DNA of 40,659 nucleotides from Vibrio neptunius (lineage in GTDB: Bacteria > Pseudomonadota > Gammaproteobacteria > Enterobacterales > Vibrionaceae), in NCBI RefSeq assembly GCF_000967495.1, contig NZ_JXXU01000041.1:1-40659 (forward strand), given 5' to 3'. Both the position numbers and the translations under genes were made by a program. Shown in pieces: positions 18,085 to 26,533 of the stretch. Under the pieces are notes generated by a model. It was not told the DNA's origin, ran no database searches, and saw nothing but the letters and a program-made list of their open reading frames with translations. Each line of letters starts with the position of its first letter. The first letter of the stretch is position 1.

Positions 18085-19353
18085 ATGAGTCAGCTAAAAC
18101 AAGAAATCACATTACTCTCGGGCATAGGACAACTGTCAACGACCTTACTGGGCACTGGGCTATTTATGGTACCCGCTATTGCCGCCGGAATTGCCGGCTC
18201 ACTCTCACTTTGGGCGTGGCTGATTCTGTTTGTAGCCATCTGTCCCATTGCACTGACCTTTGCTCAACTCGGAAAGCGCTACCCTAATGCTGGCGGCACG
18301 GCCCACTTCGTTCGTCAGGCGTTTGATAAGCGTCTAGAAAAAAGCGTTGCTTGGTTGTTTGTCAGTGTTATTCCAGTTGGCGTTCCGGCTGCGGTGGCAC
18401 TAGCCGCGGGCTTTTTACAGCAATTACTGCCTGAAGCGCTTAACTCTTCTATTTTCGCTCAACTACTCACTGTGTTACTTCTGATCGCAGTCAATTTGGC
18501 TGGTACTAAGTCATCGGGACGCCTTCAGACACTCATCGCTCTCAGTATTTTCACTCTAGTTGCGGCTTTCTGGTGGAAAGGTGATGTGGGTGCGCCAGAT
18601 CTGACGATGCCAGAGCTCACCTCTGAATCGACATGGAGTATTGGGGCTGCACTAGCCGTGATGTTTTGGTGCTTTGTTGGCATTGAAGCATTCGCTCATA
18701 TGGGCGAAGAGTTTAAGAACCCGCAGCGGGACTTCCCTATCGCGATCATCATCGGCTGTTTTGTTGCCGGTGCAATCTATTGGGCCTGTTCGGTGGTCAT
18801 TCTTAAATTTGGTGCTTACGGTAGTAGCGAATTCGATAGTGCCTCCATACCTTGGCTATCAGAAATGCTGTTTGGTGAACAATTGAAACTGCTGATCAGT
18901 GTCCTTGGTTTTGCTGCCTGTTTTGCCAGCGTGAATTTGTACACACAGAGCCTCTCAAGAATGGTCTGGTCACAAGCGCGCGAATACAAGCCTCAAAGTG
19001 CCCTAGCCAGAGTTTCAGTTCGTGGTGTGCCAGCAAATGCAACACTCGCGGTCGGCGTGGTACTCATCCTTTCCTGTCTCGTGGGAGAAATTTCAGGGTT
19101 GGATCTGGAGTTCTTCCTAAAACTGGCCAATGGCATCTTCGTACTGGTTTACCTTTTGGCGATGCTTTCAGCCTGCAAACTTCTGACAGGTATCAGTCAA
19201 TGGTTAGCAGGCCTCTCACTGCTCATATGCACTGGTGTATTCATTTGTTTAGGTTGGTCGATGCTTTATGCTGTCGCTGTTTTCGCCCTCCTATCTCTAC
19301 CATGGGGAAAGCGACAAACTCTAGAGCAACGTCAGGCTAAAGAGCGTATCTAG
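18085..19353 (+). CDS. yjeH: YjeH-like methionine/branched-chain amino acid exporter (APC family)
   Basis: 422 residues and about twelve membrane helices. The match to E. coli YjeH as I remember it is clear in order: MSQLKQEITLLSGIGQLSTTLLGTGLF, YPNAGGTAHFVRQAF, WLFVSVIPVGVPAA, VMFWCFVGIEAFAHMGEEFKNPQRDFP and LVYLLAMLSACKLLTG. YjeH exports L-methionine and branched-chain amino acids. AAAGG lies 6-7 nt before the ATG. A TTGACA at 17999 may be part of its promoter. It is divergent from the Lrp-type regulator, which is its likely controller. Its end overlaps the convergent amidotransferase gene by 17 bp. Confidence 0.9.
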   Translation: MSQLKQEITLLSGIGQLSTTLLGTGLFMVPAIAAGIAGSLSLWAWLILFVAICPIALTFAQLGKRYPNAGGTAHFVRQAFDKRLEKSVAWLFVSVIPVGVPAAVALAAGFLQQLLPEALNSSIFAQLLTVLLLIAVNLAGTKSSGRLQTLIALSIFTLVAAFWWKGDVGAPDLTMPELTSESTWSIGAALAVMFWCFVGIEAFAHMGEEFKNPQRDFPIAIIIGCFVAGAIYWACSVVILKFGAYGSSEFDSASIPWLSEMLFGEQLKLLISVLGFAACFASVNLYTQSLSRMVWSQAREYKPQSALARVSVRGVPANATLAVGVVLILSCLVGEISGLDLEFFLKLANGIFVLVYLLAMLSACKLLTGISQWLAGLSLLICTGVFICLGWSMLYAVAVFALLSLPWGKRQTLEQRQAKERI

Positions 19354-20095
19354 TGACGTTGTCACCCCTAACTGACAAAATACTTTGTGGTGATACTTTC
19401 TTCCACTCAGCGTTTTTCTCTAATGGCTCTGAAGCCAGAGCGATGTTTGCGCCATCTTGTCGAATAAAGACCGTTGGCGCGTCATCATCTGAGCTATAAC
19501 GCACCACCCAAAACTGCTCGCCATCAGAAATACAAATCGATGCTTTTAAGGGTTCTTCAATCCCTTTGGATTGAAGCAACTGGCTAATATCAAGAATGGT
19601 TTTGCGTATCGCTTCAACGGGTTGTTCTCGCAAACCATTTTCGAGCATCAACAAGAAAATGAGTTCACTGTCTGTAGTGCCCATGCGCTTGAGAAACAAC
19701 GATTCCGGTAACTGCTTTTGCAACTCATACTTTACTTTCTCAAACTCACCAATTTGGCCATTATGTAAGAACATCCAATTATCGATGATAAACGGGTGAC
19801 AATTCGAGCGAGATACCTGTGTCCCCGTCGATGAGCGAACATGCGCCATAAAACGGTGAGAACGTATGTGATGTGTCAGAGAACGTAGGTTCTCGTCCCC
19901 CCATGCCGGCAGAACTTCGTGGAATTGCCCCGGAGTATCCCGCTCTGTGTACCAACCGAGTCCAAAACCATCGGCATTAACACGCGTCACCGCTTTTCTT
20001 GCATCAAGACTTTGGTGCACCAACGAATGCTCCGGCTCATAGACCAGTTTATCCAGATAAATTGACTCTCCCTGATAAGCTAACCAGCGGCACAT
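19337..20095 (-). CDS. class II glutamine amidotransferase, YafJ-like
   Basis: 252 residues. It begins MCRWLAYQGE, so Cys2 becomes the N-terminal nucleophile after Met removal, as in Ntn-type glutaminases. Other class II features are RVNADGFGLGWY, FMAHVRSSTGTQVSRSNCHPF, FLHNGQIGEF and GTTDSELIFLL. Only the glutaminase domain is present, with no synthase domain, as in YafJ (putative amidotransferases of unknown acceptor). It is cytoplasmic and stands alone on its strand; its physiological reaction is unknown. Confidence 0.9.
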   Translation of the reverse strand: MCRWLAYQGESIYLDKLVYEPEHSLVHQSLDARKAVTRVNADGFGLGWYTERDTPGQFHEVLPAWGDENLRSLTHHIRSHRFMAHVRSSTGTQVSRSNCHPFIIDNWMFLHNGQIGEFEKVKYELQKQLPESLFLKRMGTTDSELIFLLMLENGLREQPVEAIRKTILDISQLLQSKGIEEPLKASICISDGEQFWVVRYSSDDDAPTVFIRQDGANIALASEPLEKNAEWKKVSPQSILSVRGDNVTRYAL

Positions 20096-20202
20096 ATTCT
20101 TCCCTCAATTGATGATATTTCTTCCATACAATCACGATTCCAACTATGGAGCAAGCGCGAGAACCATCGCACTATGGATTGACTAGATATCCGCAGCAAG
20201 GA

Positions 20203-21204
20203 TCAGGCGTAGTACCGCTGAACATACTGATTGGGAGTCAAACCTCGATGCTTTTTAAACATACGGTTAAAGCTTGCAATATTCTGATACCCAAGGCGAG
20301 GCGCAATGTCCGCCACTTCGATACCATGACGCATCATTTCAACGGCAATGTTACTCAACACATAACCACTCACCGTGGTGAAGTTCATACCTAAATGACG
20401 CAACCGACGTTGAAACTGCTGAACTGAAAGCCCGAGTAAGTTCGACACATTATCGACCGTTGGCAAGCCATAGTGACGGCTGTAATTGAAAATCTCGTAG
20501 ATGACTTTCACTTCATCTTCTGGGTCGGGCATATTAAGCAGTTCATCTAAGTCTGCAAAATTCATCGCCAGACGCCCTTTTTGTACCCTAGTCTGCTGCT
20601 TAGTCGCAAGACGCAGTTCCGAGTGAAACCATATTTCTGTAGCCGGATGATTCCATGCTACCTCACAGCCAAAATAGGCTTGATATTTGGTGGTATTCTT
20701 ACGGGAACCCGATAACTGTACTCTGAGTGGTGAAAAATCTTGCCCCAAATAAGCACGCAAGATCTTCATCAATGCCATCGCCATCCGAACACTATCGTGA
20801 ACTTTACATTCAGAGGCGACCATGGGATTTCTGTATGCCCACTTTATCAGGGAGCCATTCAGAGAAGCTGAGAGAAAAGCACCACTTTGCAAACTACTAA
20901 AACCATAATTCACCCGACGAATAGTCGAGGCCAGATCGCTGCCAGAAAGTAGCCAATGAGAAATCATCCCCACCTGCCCCACGTCAACATCACGATTGAT
21001 ATCAAGAATGACATCAGCATTGCCCGTCACCTTCTCTAGCGACTCGAACCAGCGATTGATTTCGACCATAGGTATCAATGTCATCGGATTGCTAAACGCC
21101 GACTCTGGTATCGCCAACGCTTCATTGCCTATTTGGTATCGCCGCCTCGCTTCTTGGTGAATGTGCCTAATTCCCAGCACACGCATAAACCTCACTTTAT
21201 TCAT
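20203..21204 (-). CDS. AraC family transcriptional regulator
   Basis: 333 residues from ATG 21204. An in-frame TTG at 21210 and an ATG at 21183 with GAGG close by are alternatives. The N-terminal 200 residues look like the arabinose_bd-type AraC sensor domain (GNEALAIPESAFSNPMTLIPMVEINRWFE, GMISHWLLSGSDLASTI). The C-terminal double HTH shows NVSNLLGLSVQQFQRRLRHLGM and VADIAPRLGYQNIASFNRMFKKHRGLTPNQYVQ. It is divergent from yiaW-yiaV, so it likely controls that efflux-type pair. The effector molecule is unknown. Confidence 0.9.
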   Translation of the reverse strand: MNKVRFMRVLGIRHIHQEARRRYQIGNEALAIPESAFSNPMTLIPMVEINRWFESLEKVTGNADVILDINRDVDVGQVGMISHWLLSGSDLASTIRRVNYGFSSLQSGAFLSASLNGSLIKWAYRNPMVASECKVHDSVRMAMALMKILRAYLGQDFSPLRVQLSGSRKNTTKYQAYFGCEVAWNHPATEIWFHSELRLATKQQTRVQKGRLAMNFADLDELLNMPDPEDEVKVIYEIFNYSRHYGLPTVDNVSNLLGLSVQQFQRRLRHLGMNFTTVSGYVLSNIAVEMMRHGIEVADIAPRLGYQNIASFNRMFKKHRGLTPNQYVQRYYA

Positions 21205-21312
21205 AATCAAATCACGTCGATTCTGGATGTATTTTGAATCAATCTGTCACATTTAATCCAACTATTCAAACCTGACACACAATACAACACCTTATAAATA
21301 AAGGAGCCTTGA

Positions 21313-21636
21313 ATGAGTTTATTGAGTGTCCCGTTCGTTGGAACAGGTGCAGACACGGCATTGCATGTTGTTGCGACAGTGGTCTTAATCGCGACTGTCG
21401 GTGCAGCGCTGTTTGGATTCTGGAAGTTTCACGAACTACCCATCAACAAAGCCCACAGCAAAGACCATCATCAAATCGGCTTGATCACTGCACTCACATG
21501 GATTGGTTTCATCTGGCACTGGGTTTGGGTTGTGGCAGTAATACTTGCCTTCGTCGATATGGAAAAAGCCATCGTTAATCTTCGCGACACTTGGCGTCAC
21601 GCGCCAAACGAGAAAGATCAACAGGAGGAGTTGTAA
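21313..21636 (+). CDS. yiaW: YiaW-like inner membrane protein (DUF3302)
   Basis: 107 residues, the same length I recall for E. coli YiaW, with two membrane helices at about 17-38 and 58-82 (LITALTWIGFIWHWVWVVAVILAFV). The stop codon shares a base with the yiaV start (TAATG at 21634-21638), so the pair is coupled as in E. coli yiaW-yiaV. AAGGAG lies about 8 nt before the ATG. Its role is probably to support the YiaV adaptor; no reaction is known. Confidence 0.87.
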   Translation: MSLLSVPFVGTGADTALHVVATVVLIATVGAALFGFWKFHELPINKAHSKDHHQIGLITALTWIGFIWHWVWVVAVILAFVDMEKAIVNLRDTWRHAPNEKDQQEEL

Positions 21637-22859
21637 TGTTAGAAGGTTTGGCCGTCTGGGCGCTTTTCATCTACCTATTACGTCTTGTTGGTATGCCTTG
21701 GAATGTGGTGACCAAATCGTTCGCTTATTTCGGCGGGGTCTCTTGGCTGATGTTCGTTTGGGTCGGGCTAATTAACTATACTCCAATGGATTTATCAGGG
21801 GGTTCAGTCGTGCAATCCCCTCATATTCAATTGCGCCCTGATTCGCCTAACGTCACAGGCAAAGTTGACAAGATTCACATCGAACCCAACCAAAAAGTGA
21901 AAAAAGGACAGTTGATCTACGAAATAGACCCAACACAATATCAAATCGCTTATAACCAAGCGAAAGTGGCGGAAGAATCAGCGATGGTTGAACTTGAAGT
22001 CGCATTTGAGGATATCTCAATCTCACAAGCGACCTACGCTTCCATGGTTCAGGATTTGAAAACTACACAAAGCCAACTGGCCGCGGCTAAGGCTGATTAC
22101 CGTCTACAAAACAAAATGTTGGCCCGTTATACAGAACAAAATCGTGTTGTGAATAACACCATCACCGCAAGCGATATCGATAAACAGGAAACCGCCGTCA
22201 CCAAAGCACAGCACAATGTCACAACCTTAGAGTCGACACTCAAAACCAAGCAAGTCGATACTCAGAAAGCTAAGTTGGCGATCGCAAAATCAGAACTCGC
22301 TGTCAAATCAAAGCATTCAGATTGGAAGACAGTGCAAGAACAACTCGCTAAAGCAAAATGGGATTTAGACAGTACCAAGGTTTACGCTCCAGCTGATGGC
22401 TTTGTGACCAATTTTATATTGCGAGAAGGGCAACGCGTATCAATGCTGCCAAGACTGCAAATGTACACTGATGAAAAGTATGTCTTGATGCGTGTTAACC
22501 ATCAGGCGATCCGCAACATTAAACCGGGCCAAAGTGCCGAGTTTTCTACCTCTGTTTATCCGGGCAAGATTTTCTCGGCCAAAGTAGAAGGCATCGTCGA
22601 AGCGACTGGTGAAGCCCAAAGTAACCTACTTGGTTTTGATGATTCAGTGCGCACAACCACAGGCAAAAACTTACAAAACAAACATCACTTTGTGCGTTTG
22701 AAGATTGAAGAAGCAGACCAGTATGACATCCCTGTCGGCTCTGTTGGACTTGCTTGGGTCAGTGGGGAGAAGCCGATTAGCTTCATGGCGTTTCTTGACG
22801 TGATCCGAGGTATCATCATTCGAATGAAATCTCAGCTCTATTACTTCTACTCGATTTAA
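21636..22859 (+). CDS. yiaV: YiaV-like HlyD family membrane fusion protein
   Basis: 407 residues from ATG 21636, directly after GGAGGAG. Two N-terminal hydrophobic segments (about 5-22 and 30-46) precede the lipoyl/barrel-sandwich half (RPDSPNVTGKVDKIHIEPNQKVKKGQLIYEIDP). A long coiled-coil hairpin (about 100-235) follows, then the second lipoyl half (WDLDSTKVYAPADGFVTNFILREGQRV) and a beta-barrel domain. It would act as a periplasmic adaptor for a small-molecule exporter. No transporter or outer-membrane partner gene is adjacent, as is also the case in E. coli. A hairpin follows the stop codon. Confidence 0.88.
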   Translation: MLEGLAVWALFIYLLRLVGMPWNVVTKSFAYFGGVSWLMFVWVGLINYTPMDLSGGSVVQSPHIQLRPDSPNVTGKVDKIHIEPNQKVKKGQLIYEIDPTQYQIAYNQAKVAEESAMVELEVAFEDISISQATYASMVQDLKTTQSQLAAAKADYRLQNKMLARYTEQNRVVNNTITASDIDKQETAVTKAQHNVTTLESTLKTKQVDTQKAKLAIAKSELAVKSKHSDWKTVQEQLAKAKWDLDSTKVYAPADGFVTNFILREGQRVSMLPRLQMYTDEKYVLMRVNHQAIRNIKPGQSAEFSTSVYPGKIFSAKVEGIVEATGEAQSNLLGFDDSVRTTTGKNLQNKHHFVRLKIEEADQYDIPVGSVGLAWVSGEKPISFMAFLDVIRGIIIRMKSQLYYFYSI

Positions 22860-22870
22860 CCCCTAACATA

Positions 22871-22897
22871 TGGAAGCCCAAATCAACTCGGCTTCCA
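22871..22897 (+). terminator. probable terminator after yiaV
   Basis: TGGAAGCC/GGCTTCCA, perfect 8-bp stem with an 11-nt loop, starting 12 bp past the yiaV stop. Only a weak T-tract (TTCTAT) follows. Confidence 0.5.
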
Positions 22898-23283
22898 TTC
22901 TATCTGCCCAAAATAGTCCCCTCCGCTTAGTTGTCTTTTTGGGCACTTAAATACACATAGCACCTTGTTTGGTCATTTCAGCCAATTTCATGCTTTGGAG
23001 TGCAGTCATTACTCTTGCGTACTCTCCAATTAGCATGACTCAATAGCGCACTTGCTTCTTAGAGATAAAACACGACCATGGTTTCAAACTTAGCCCCAAT
23101 GTGGCTTAGCTAGCATTTTCCAAACACAACCTAGTAAAAATAACGATAACTCAAGACTCAAACTGTCTTAAATATCATTAGCAAAATTGAGGTGATTTGC
23201 AAAATGCAATTCCATATTGCAATCGGTTGCTTTAAAACACCCATTTAACGGTCGAATTTTGAGCAATTGCGCACTGTAAAAGT
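22898..23283. other. upstream regulatory region of qrr
   Basis: 386 bp without a convincing gene. Its right part carries the LuxO-type box at 23197 and partial TTGC/GCAA half-sites near 23217-23230 and 23264-23272. The left part shows no recognisable element. Confidence 0.5.
23197..23209. promoter_or_regulatory. LuxO binding site (enhancer of qrr)
   Basis: TTGCAAAATGCAA fits the LuxO consensus TTGCA-N3-TGCAA perfectly, about 100 bp upstream of the predicted qrr start. This distance suits a sigma-54 enhancer-binding protein. Phosphorylated LuxO is the known activator of qrr genes at low cell density. Confidence 0.8.
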
Positions 23284-23299
23284 TGGCACATATACTGCT
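23284..23299 (+). promoter_or_regulatory. sigma-54 (-24/-12) promoter of qrr
   Basis: TGGCACATATACTGCT has GG and GC separated by exactly 10 nt, as required for RpoN promoters. It places transcription start near 23310, where the Qrr sequence begins. Confidence 0.85.
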
Positions 23300-23309
23300 T
23301 ATGTAATAT

Positions 23310-23415
23310 TGACCCTTCTTAAGCCGAGGGTCACCTAGCCAACTGACGTTGTTAGTGAACCTAATTTGTTCACACTTATTTAAGCCAATCTTACTTATTG
23401 AGATTGGCTTTTTTT
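23310..23415 (+). ncRNA. qrr: Qrr quorum-regulatory small RNA
   Basis: About 106 nt, the usual Qrr size. The first stem-loop is GACCCT...AGGGTC. The family's conserved core follows at 23331-23360: CACCTAGCCAACTGACG and then TTGTTAGTGAAC, the part that pairs with luxR/hapR and aphA mRNAs. It ends in a rho-independent terminator (AGCCAATCT/AGATTGGCT plus seven T). The LuxO box and sigma-54 promoter complete the gene. Qrr RNAs act with Hfq to repress the master regulator LuxR/HapR and activate AphA at low cell density. The first loop is full length, unlike Qrr1 as I recall it, so this is probably one of the Qrr2-5 group; the exact number cannot be given. Confidence 0.95.
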
Positions 23416-23916
23416 CTACCTGCTCTCACTCAAATAGCTTCTTTATAAATTACTACATTGATGTGTCACTGCTATGAATTTCTTATTTTCACTTAAATCA
23501 ACAGAGGCTGGCTGAATTTTTTCACTTCCTTGTTATCGCCAAAAATCAATGGCTTTAAATGTAAAAATACAAGTTTCAGCAAAATATTATTCCAAAGTAC
23601 AAAAATCCGTTAAAAGCTTCCCAATCACTGACATCATGATTTAATCACAGCTGTCGGCATTCGCTTCATGAATCTCTGATTTGTTTACTCTTGAATTAAT
23701 GCCAGAAACTGTATGTTCCCGCTATCATCGCTTTTGGGCTCAATATCTGGACCTCCAACTAGAATGCCATTTGTGCTGCACAATTAGGCTCCTCTAGCAT
23801 CATGGCACGCTCAAGTACTATGATGTCTGTAGTGTAAGAAGCGCGTTGCGCTACGTCGTACTCAACCCTCTTATCAACAAGACAATACTCAGCGAGAAAT
23901 CGCGTAAGGACGCACA
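23416..23916. other. region between qrr and codA
   Basis: 500 bp without a gene that I can support. It contains a small GC-rich hairpin (AGCGC/GCGCT at about 23842-23854) in the probable codA leader. No riboswitch was recognised. Confidence 0.5.
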
Positions 23917-25194
23917 ATGACTCAGTTGTTGATCAAAAATGTCAAACTACAACACCAAGCAGGGGTAAAGCAGATCCTGATTGAACATGGGCAATTTCAA
24001 CGGATCGTCGATAACGACATGGCTATTGACCACTGTGGGCAGGTGTTAGACGCAGAAGGTGGCATCGCCGTCGCTCCATTTTGTGAGCCTCATATTCACT
24101 TAGACACCACGCAAACAGCAGGTGAGCCAAAATGGAATATTTCTGGCACGCTTTTCGAGGGGATTGAACGCTGGGCTGAACGCAAAGAAATGCTGTCAGT
24201 GGAAGATGTTAAAACTCGCGCAAAGCAGACTCTTAAATGGCAAATAGCCAATGGTGTTCAGCACGTACGCACTCATGTCGACGTATCGGACCCGACCCTT
24301 GTCGCACTTAAAGCCATGGTCGAACTGCGCGAAGAGATGAAAGAGTGGGTAGATATTCAAATTGTGGCTTTTCCCCAGGAAGGGATCCTCTCCTACCCGA
24401 ACGGTAAGGCGTTACTTGAACAAGCCGTGCAGATCGGCGCCGACGTGATCGGTGCCATTCCGCATTTTGAGTTTACCCGCGAGTATGGCATTGAGTCTCT
24501 GCACTATGTCTTTGAGTTGGCCAGACAGTATGACCGCTTAATTGACGTACATTGTGATGAAATTGACGACGAACAATCTCGTTTTGTCGAAACCTTGGCT
24601 GCCCTCGCTCTAAAGTATGAGATGGGAGATAAGGTTACAGCCAGTCACACCACAGCGATGGGTTCTTACAACGGAGCCTATGCTTCGCGACTTTTCCGTT
24701 TGTTGAGAATGTCGGGAGTTAACTTTGTCGCCAACCCTTTGGTCAACATTCATTTACAGGGTCGCTTCGATGATTATCCGAAGCGCCGTGGAGTCACTAG
24801 AGTCAAAGAGATGCTCAACGCTAATATCAATGTGTGTTTCGGCCATGATGATGTCTTCGACCCTTGGTACCCACTAGGGACGGCAAACATGCTGCAAGTG
24901 CTCCATATGGGTTTACATGTTTGTCAGGTGATGGGTTATGACCAAATCAACAATTCATTGGAACTCATCAGCACCAACTCGGCACGTACTTTGAACATCC
25001 AGCATAAGTACGGGTTAGAAGAAGGTAAACCGGGTAGTTTGCTGATCCTACCTGCCAACAATGGCTTTGATGCTGTCAGACGCCAAGTGCCCGTTCGTTA
25101 CTCGATCCGCCATGGTAAAGTGATCGCACAAACTCAACCCGCGACGACTTCTATTTGCTTGGAGAGCGAAGAAACGATTACTTTCCAACGTTAA
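23917..25194 (+). CDS. codA: cytosine deaminase
   Basis: 425 residues, the length of E. coli CodA, with near-identity in many blocks as I recall them: PHIHLDTTQTAGEPKWN, SGTLFEGIERWAERK, AIPHFEFTREYG, DVHCDEIDDEQSRFVET, ASHTTAMGSYNGAY, GHDDVFDPWYPLGTANMLQ. Metal and catalytic residues are in place: His59, His61, Gln154, His212, Glu215, His244 and Asp311. It hydrolyses cytosine to uracil and ammonia in pyrimidine salvage. The start ATG has AAGGA 6-7 nt upstream. No codB permease gene is adjacent, unlike the E. coli codBA operon. It sits alone between two regulatory RNA genes; its 3' end faces csrB. Confidence 0.96.
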   Translation: MTQLLIKNVKLQHQAGVKQILIEHGQFQRIVDNDMAIDHCGQVLDAEGGIAVAPFCEPHIHLDTTQTAGEPKWNISGTLFEGIERWAERKEMLSVEDVKTRAKQTLKWQIANGVQHVRTHVDVSDPTLVALKAMVELREEMKEWVDIQIVAFPQEGILSYPNGKALLEQAVQIGADVIGAIPHFEFTREYGIESLHYVFELARQYDRLIDVHCDEIDDEQSRFVETLAALALKYEMGDKVTASHTTAMGSYNGAYASRLFRLLRMSGVNFVANPLVNIHLQGRFDDYPKRRGVTRVKEMLNANINVCFGHDDVFDPWYPLGTANMLQVLHMGLHVCQVMGYDQINNSLELISTNSARTLNIQHKYGLEEGKPGSLLILPANNGFDAVRRQVPVRYSIRHGKVIAQTQPATTSICLESEETITFQR

Positions 25195-25287
25195 TACCAG
25201 CTTGCTGAATAGGGGGGCGCAAGCATCCCTTGTCTATCGATGGCAGCAATATCATCGCTCAATCCTGTTAGCGCTATTTGTCGTGAT

Positions 25288-25703
25288 AAAAAAGAAAACC
25301 CCACTAAGCTTTCGCCTAGTGGGGCTTATTCTTACTCGCAGCAATCCGGCTACTAATAGGTGCTCCCTGCATCTATTCCTTGATAGTACGCTGATTCCTT
25401 CAGCACTGTCCGTATCATCGCCTTCCTAGCGGTGTCCTCGGCAATCCAGCCCGTTAGCTATCCTCGCTAACTCCCATCGCTTTTTCCTTAAGCGGTGTCC
25501 CTGAACCTATCATCCTGATAGAAAATGCCTTAGTCCGTTAAGCGTCCATTAACTTTCCTTGGTGTAACCATCCTAGTTACTAGCGTCCAGCTAATGTCCT
25601 TTGCTTTCCTTGCCGATTGTTCTTCCTAAACAATCGAATCTTCGTCCTGAAGATGACCTATCCTTGGGTCTTTCCTGTTCCGTGTCTGCTCCCTGCTGAC
25701 AAC
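25288..25703 (-). ncRNA. csrB: CsrB-family CsrA-sequestering RNA
   Basis: About 416 nt. Read on the minus strand it starts GTTGTCAGCAGGGAGCAGAC, like E. coli CsrB, and holds about 26 GGA motifs (hand count). Many sit in loops of short hairpins: CTATCA-GGA-TGATAG style at about 25516-25530, GATTGTT/AACAATC at about 25615-25636, GTTAGC/GCTAAC at about 25453-25471, and GCTGA/TCAGC at about 25390-25404. Near its 3' end AGTAGCCGGATTGCTGCGAG resembles the E. coli CsrB sequence before its terminator. A strong terminator at 25299-25324 (CCCCACTA/TAGTGGGG, then T-rich) ends it. Such RNAs titrate CsrA, relieving translational repression. In vibrios there are several copies, driven by VarS/VarA. Confidence 0.93.
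25299..25324 (-). terminator. csrB terminator
   Basis: CCCCACTA/TAGTGGGG stem with a 10-nt loop; on the minus strand it is followed by TTTTCTTTTTT. On the plus strand it also lies 105 bp after codA. Confidence 0.9.
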
Positions 25704-25708
25704 TTAAG

Positions 25709-25717
25709 ATTATGCCA
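25709..25717 (-). promoter_or_regulatory. csrB extended -10 promoter element
   Basis: The minus strand reads TGGCATAAT, an extended -10 with a TG dinucleotide, placing the start near 25703. No good -35 is seen at normal spacing, consistent with an activator-dependent promoter. Confidence 0.6.
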
Positions 25718-25859
25718 GTGGCAAATTTTAACAATGGCGGATTTTTCTCTTAGTAGATACCATCGTAGCGACAAAAAATTAAAACCATTTACAATACATA
25801 CACATAGAAAACAAAAGCAACAATCTCCATGTCATTATCAGTCATTAAACTTACGCATT

Positions 25860-25877
25860 TGTAAGAGATATCGCACA
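25860..25877. promoter_or_regulatory. VarA/UvrY (GacA-type) binding site upstream of csrB
   Basis: TGTAAGAGATATCGCACA closely matches the UvrY/GacA box TGTAAG-N6-CTTACA, with the left half perfect and the right half degenerate. It is about 155-175 bp upstream of the csrB start, a typical distance for csrB activation. Confidence 0.65.
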
Positions 25878-26092
25878 AGCAGAATAGTCATTTGCGACCA
25901 TCCTAAAACCAGATGGCCACGAAGATATGTGAGGCTTATCGAAATAAAATAGAAGTGGCTTGAATCAAACATAGCTAAAGTCTGATTTTACTGGACTATC
26001 TCCGCGGAAATTAGGATATTATTAGCTGATCTGTATCACACTACTTTTATAAGTCCCCTACACCGGGTTTTCTTTCCTAGAGGAATGATTGA

Positions 26093-26533
26093 ATGATTTC
26101 TAAATGGGCACAACGCTTTTACCAAATGGCTGTTCTTGTCGGCTCATGGAGTAAAGACCCTTCTACTCAAGTGGGTGCTGTCATCACTAAACAAAATCGC
26201 ATCGTGTCTGTTGGCTTCAATGGCTATCCACACGGCATTTCCGATAGTGCAATGACCGATGAAAGGGAAATGAAATATCTCAAAACACTGCACGCAGAAG
26301 AAAATGCTATTTTGTTCGCCAAACGTGATTTGGATGGTTGTGAAATATGGGTAACGCACTTCCCTTGCCCAAACTGCGCAGCAAAAATCATCCAGACAGG
26401 CATCTCAGCCGTTCACTGTCCCGAACAAAGTGAAGATTTTCTGTCACGCTGGGGTGATAAGATAAAAATAAGCCAAGATATGTTCCTTCAAGCTGGCGTA
26501 AAGGTAAACTGGCTACCGCTGGAAGACCTATAG
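26093..26533 (+). CDS. deoxycytidylate (dCMP) deaminase family protein
   Basis: 146 residues. The zinc site is complete: HAE at 67-69 (TLHAEENAILFA) and PCPNC at 91-95. The N-terminal part (WAQRFYQMAVLVGSWSKDPSTQVGAVI) and VGFNGYPHGISDS are typical of dCMP deaminases such as ComEB-like enzymes. The reaction is dCMP to dUMP, feeding thymidylate synthesis. AGAGGA lies about 8 nt before the ATG. The gene end overlaps the convergent sensor kinase gene by 6 bp. It is functionally related to the nearby codA (pyrimidine deamination) but separated from it by csrB, so not in one operon. Confidence 0.9.
   Translation: MISKWAQRFYQMAVLVGSWSKDPSTQVGAVITKQNRIVSVGFNGYPHGISDSAMTDEREMKYLKTLHAEENAILFAKRDLDGCEIWVTHFPCPNCAAKIIQTGISAVHCPEQSEDFLSRWGDKIKISQDMFLQAGVKVNWLPLEDL

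Noticed and set aside
25325..25700. CRISPR-like array of regularly spaced short motifs
   Set aside because: The shared motif is only TCC/TCCT in hairpin loops, with no direct repeat of 20 bp or more and no spacers; it fits a CsrA-binding RNA.
25202..25952. Plus-strand open frames at 25202-25429 and 25617-25952
   Set aside because: They run across the hairpin array and promoter of the minus-strand csrB gene and have no protein-like features or ribosome sites.
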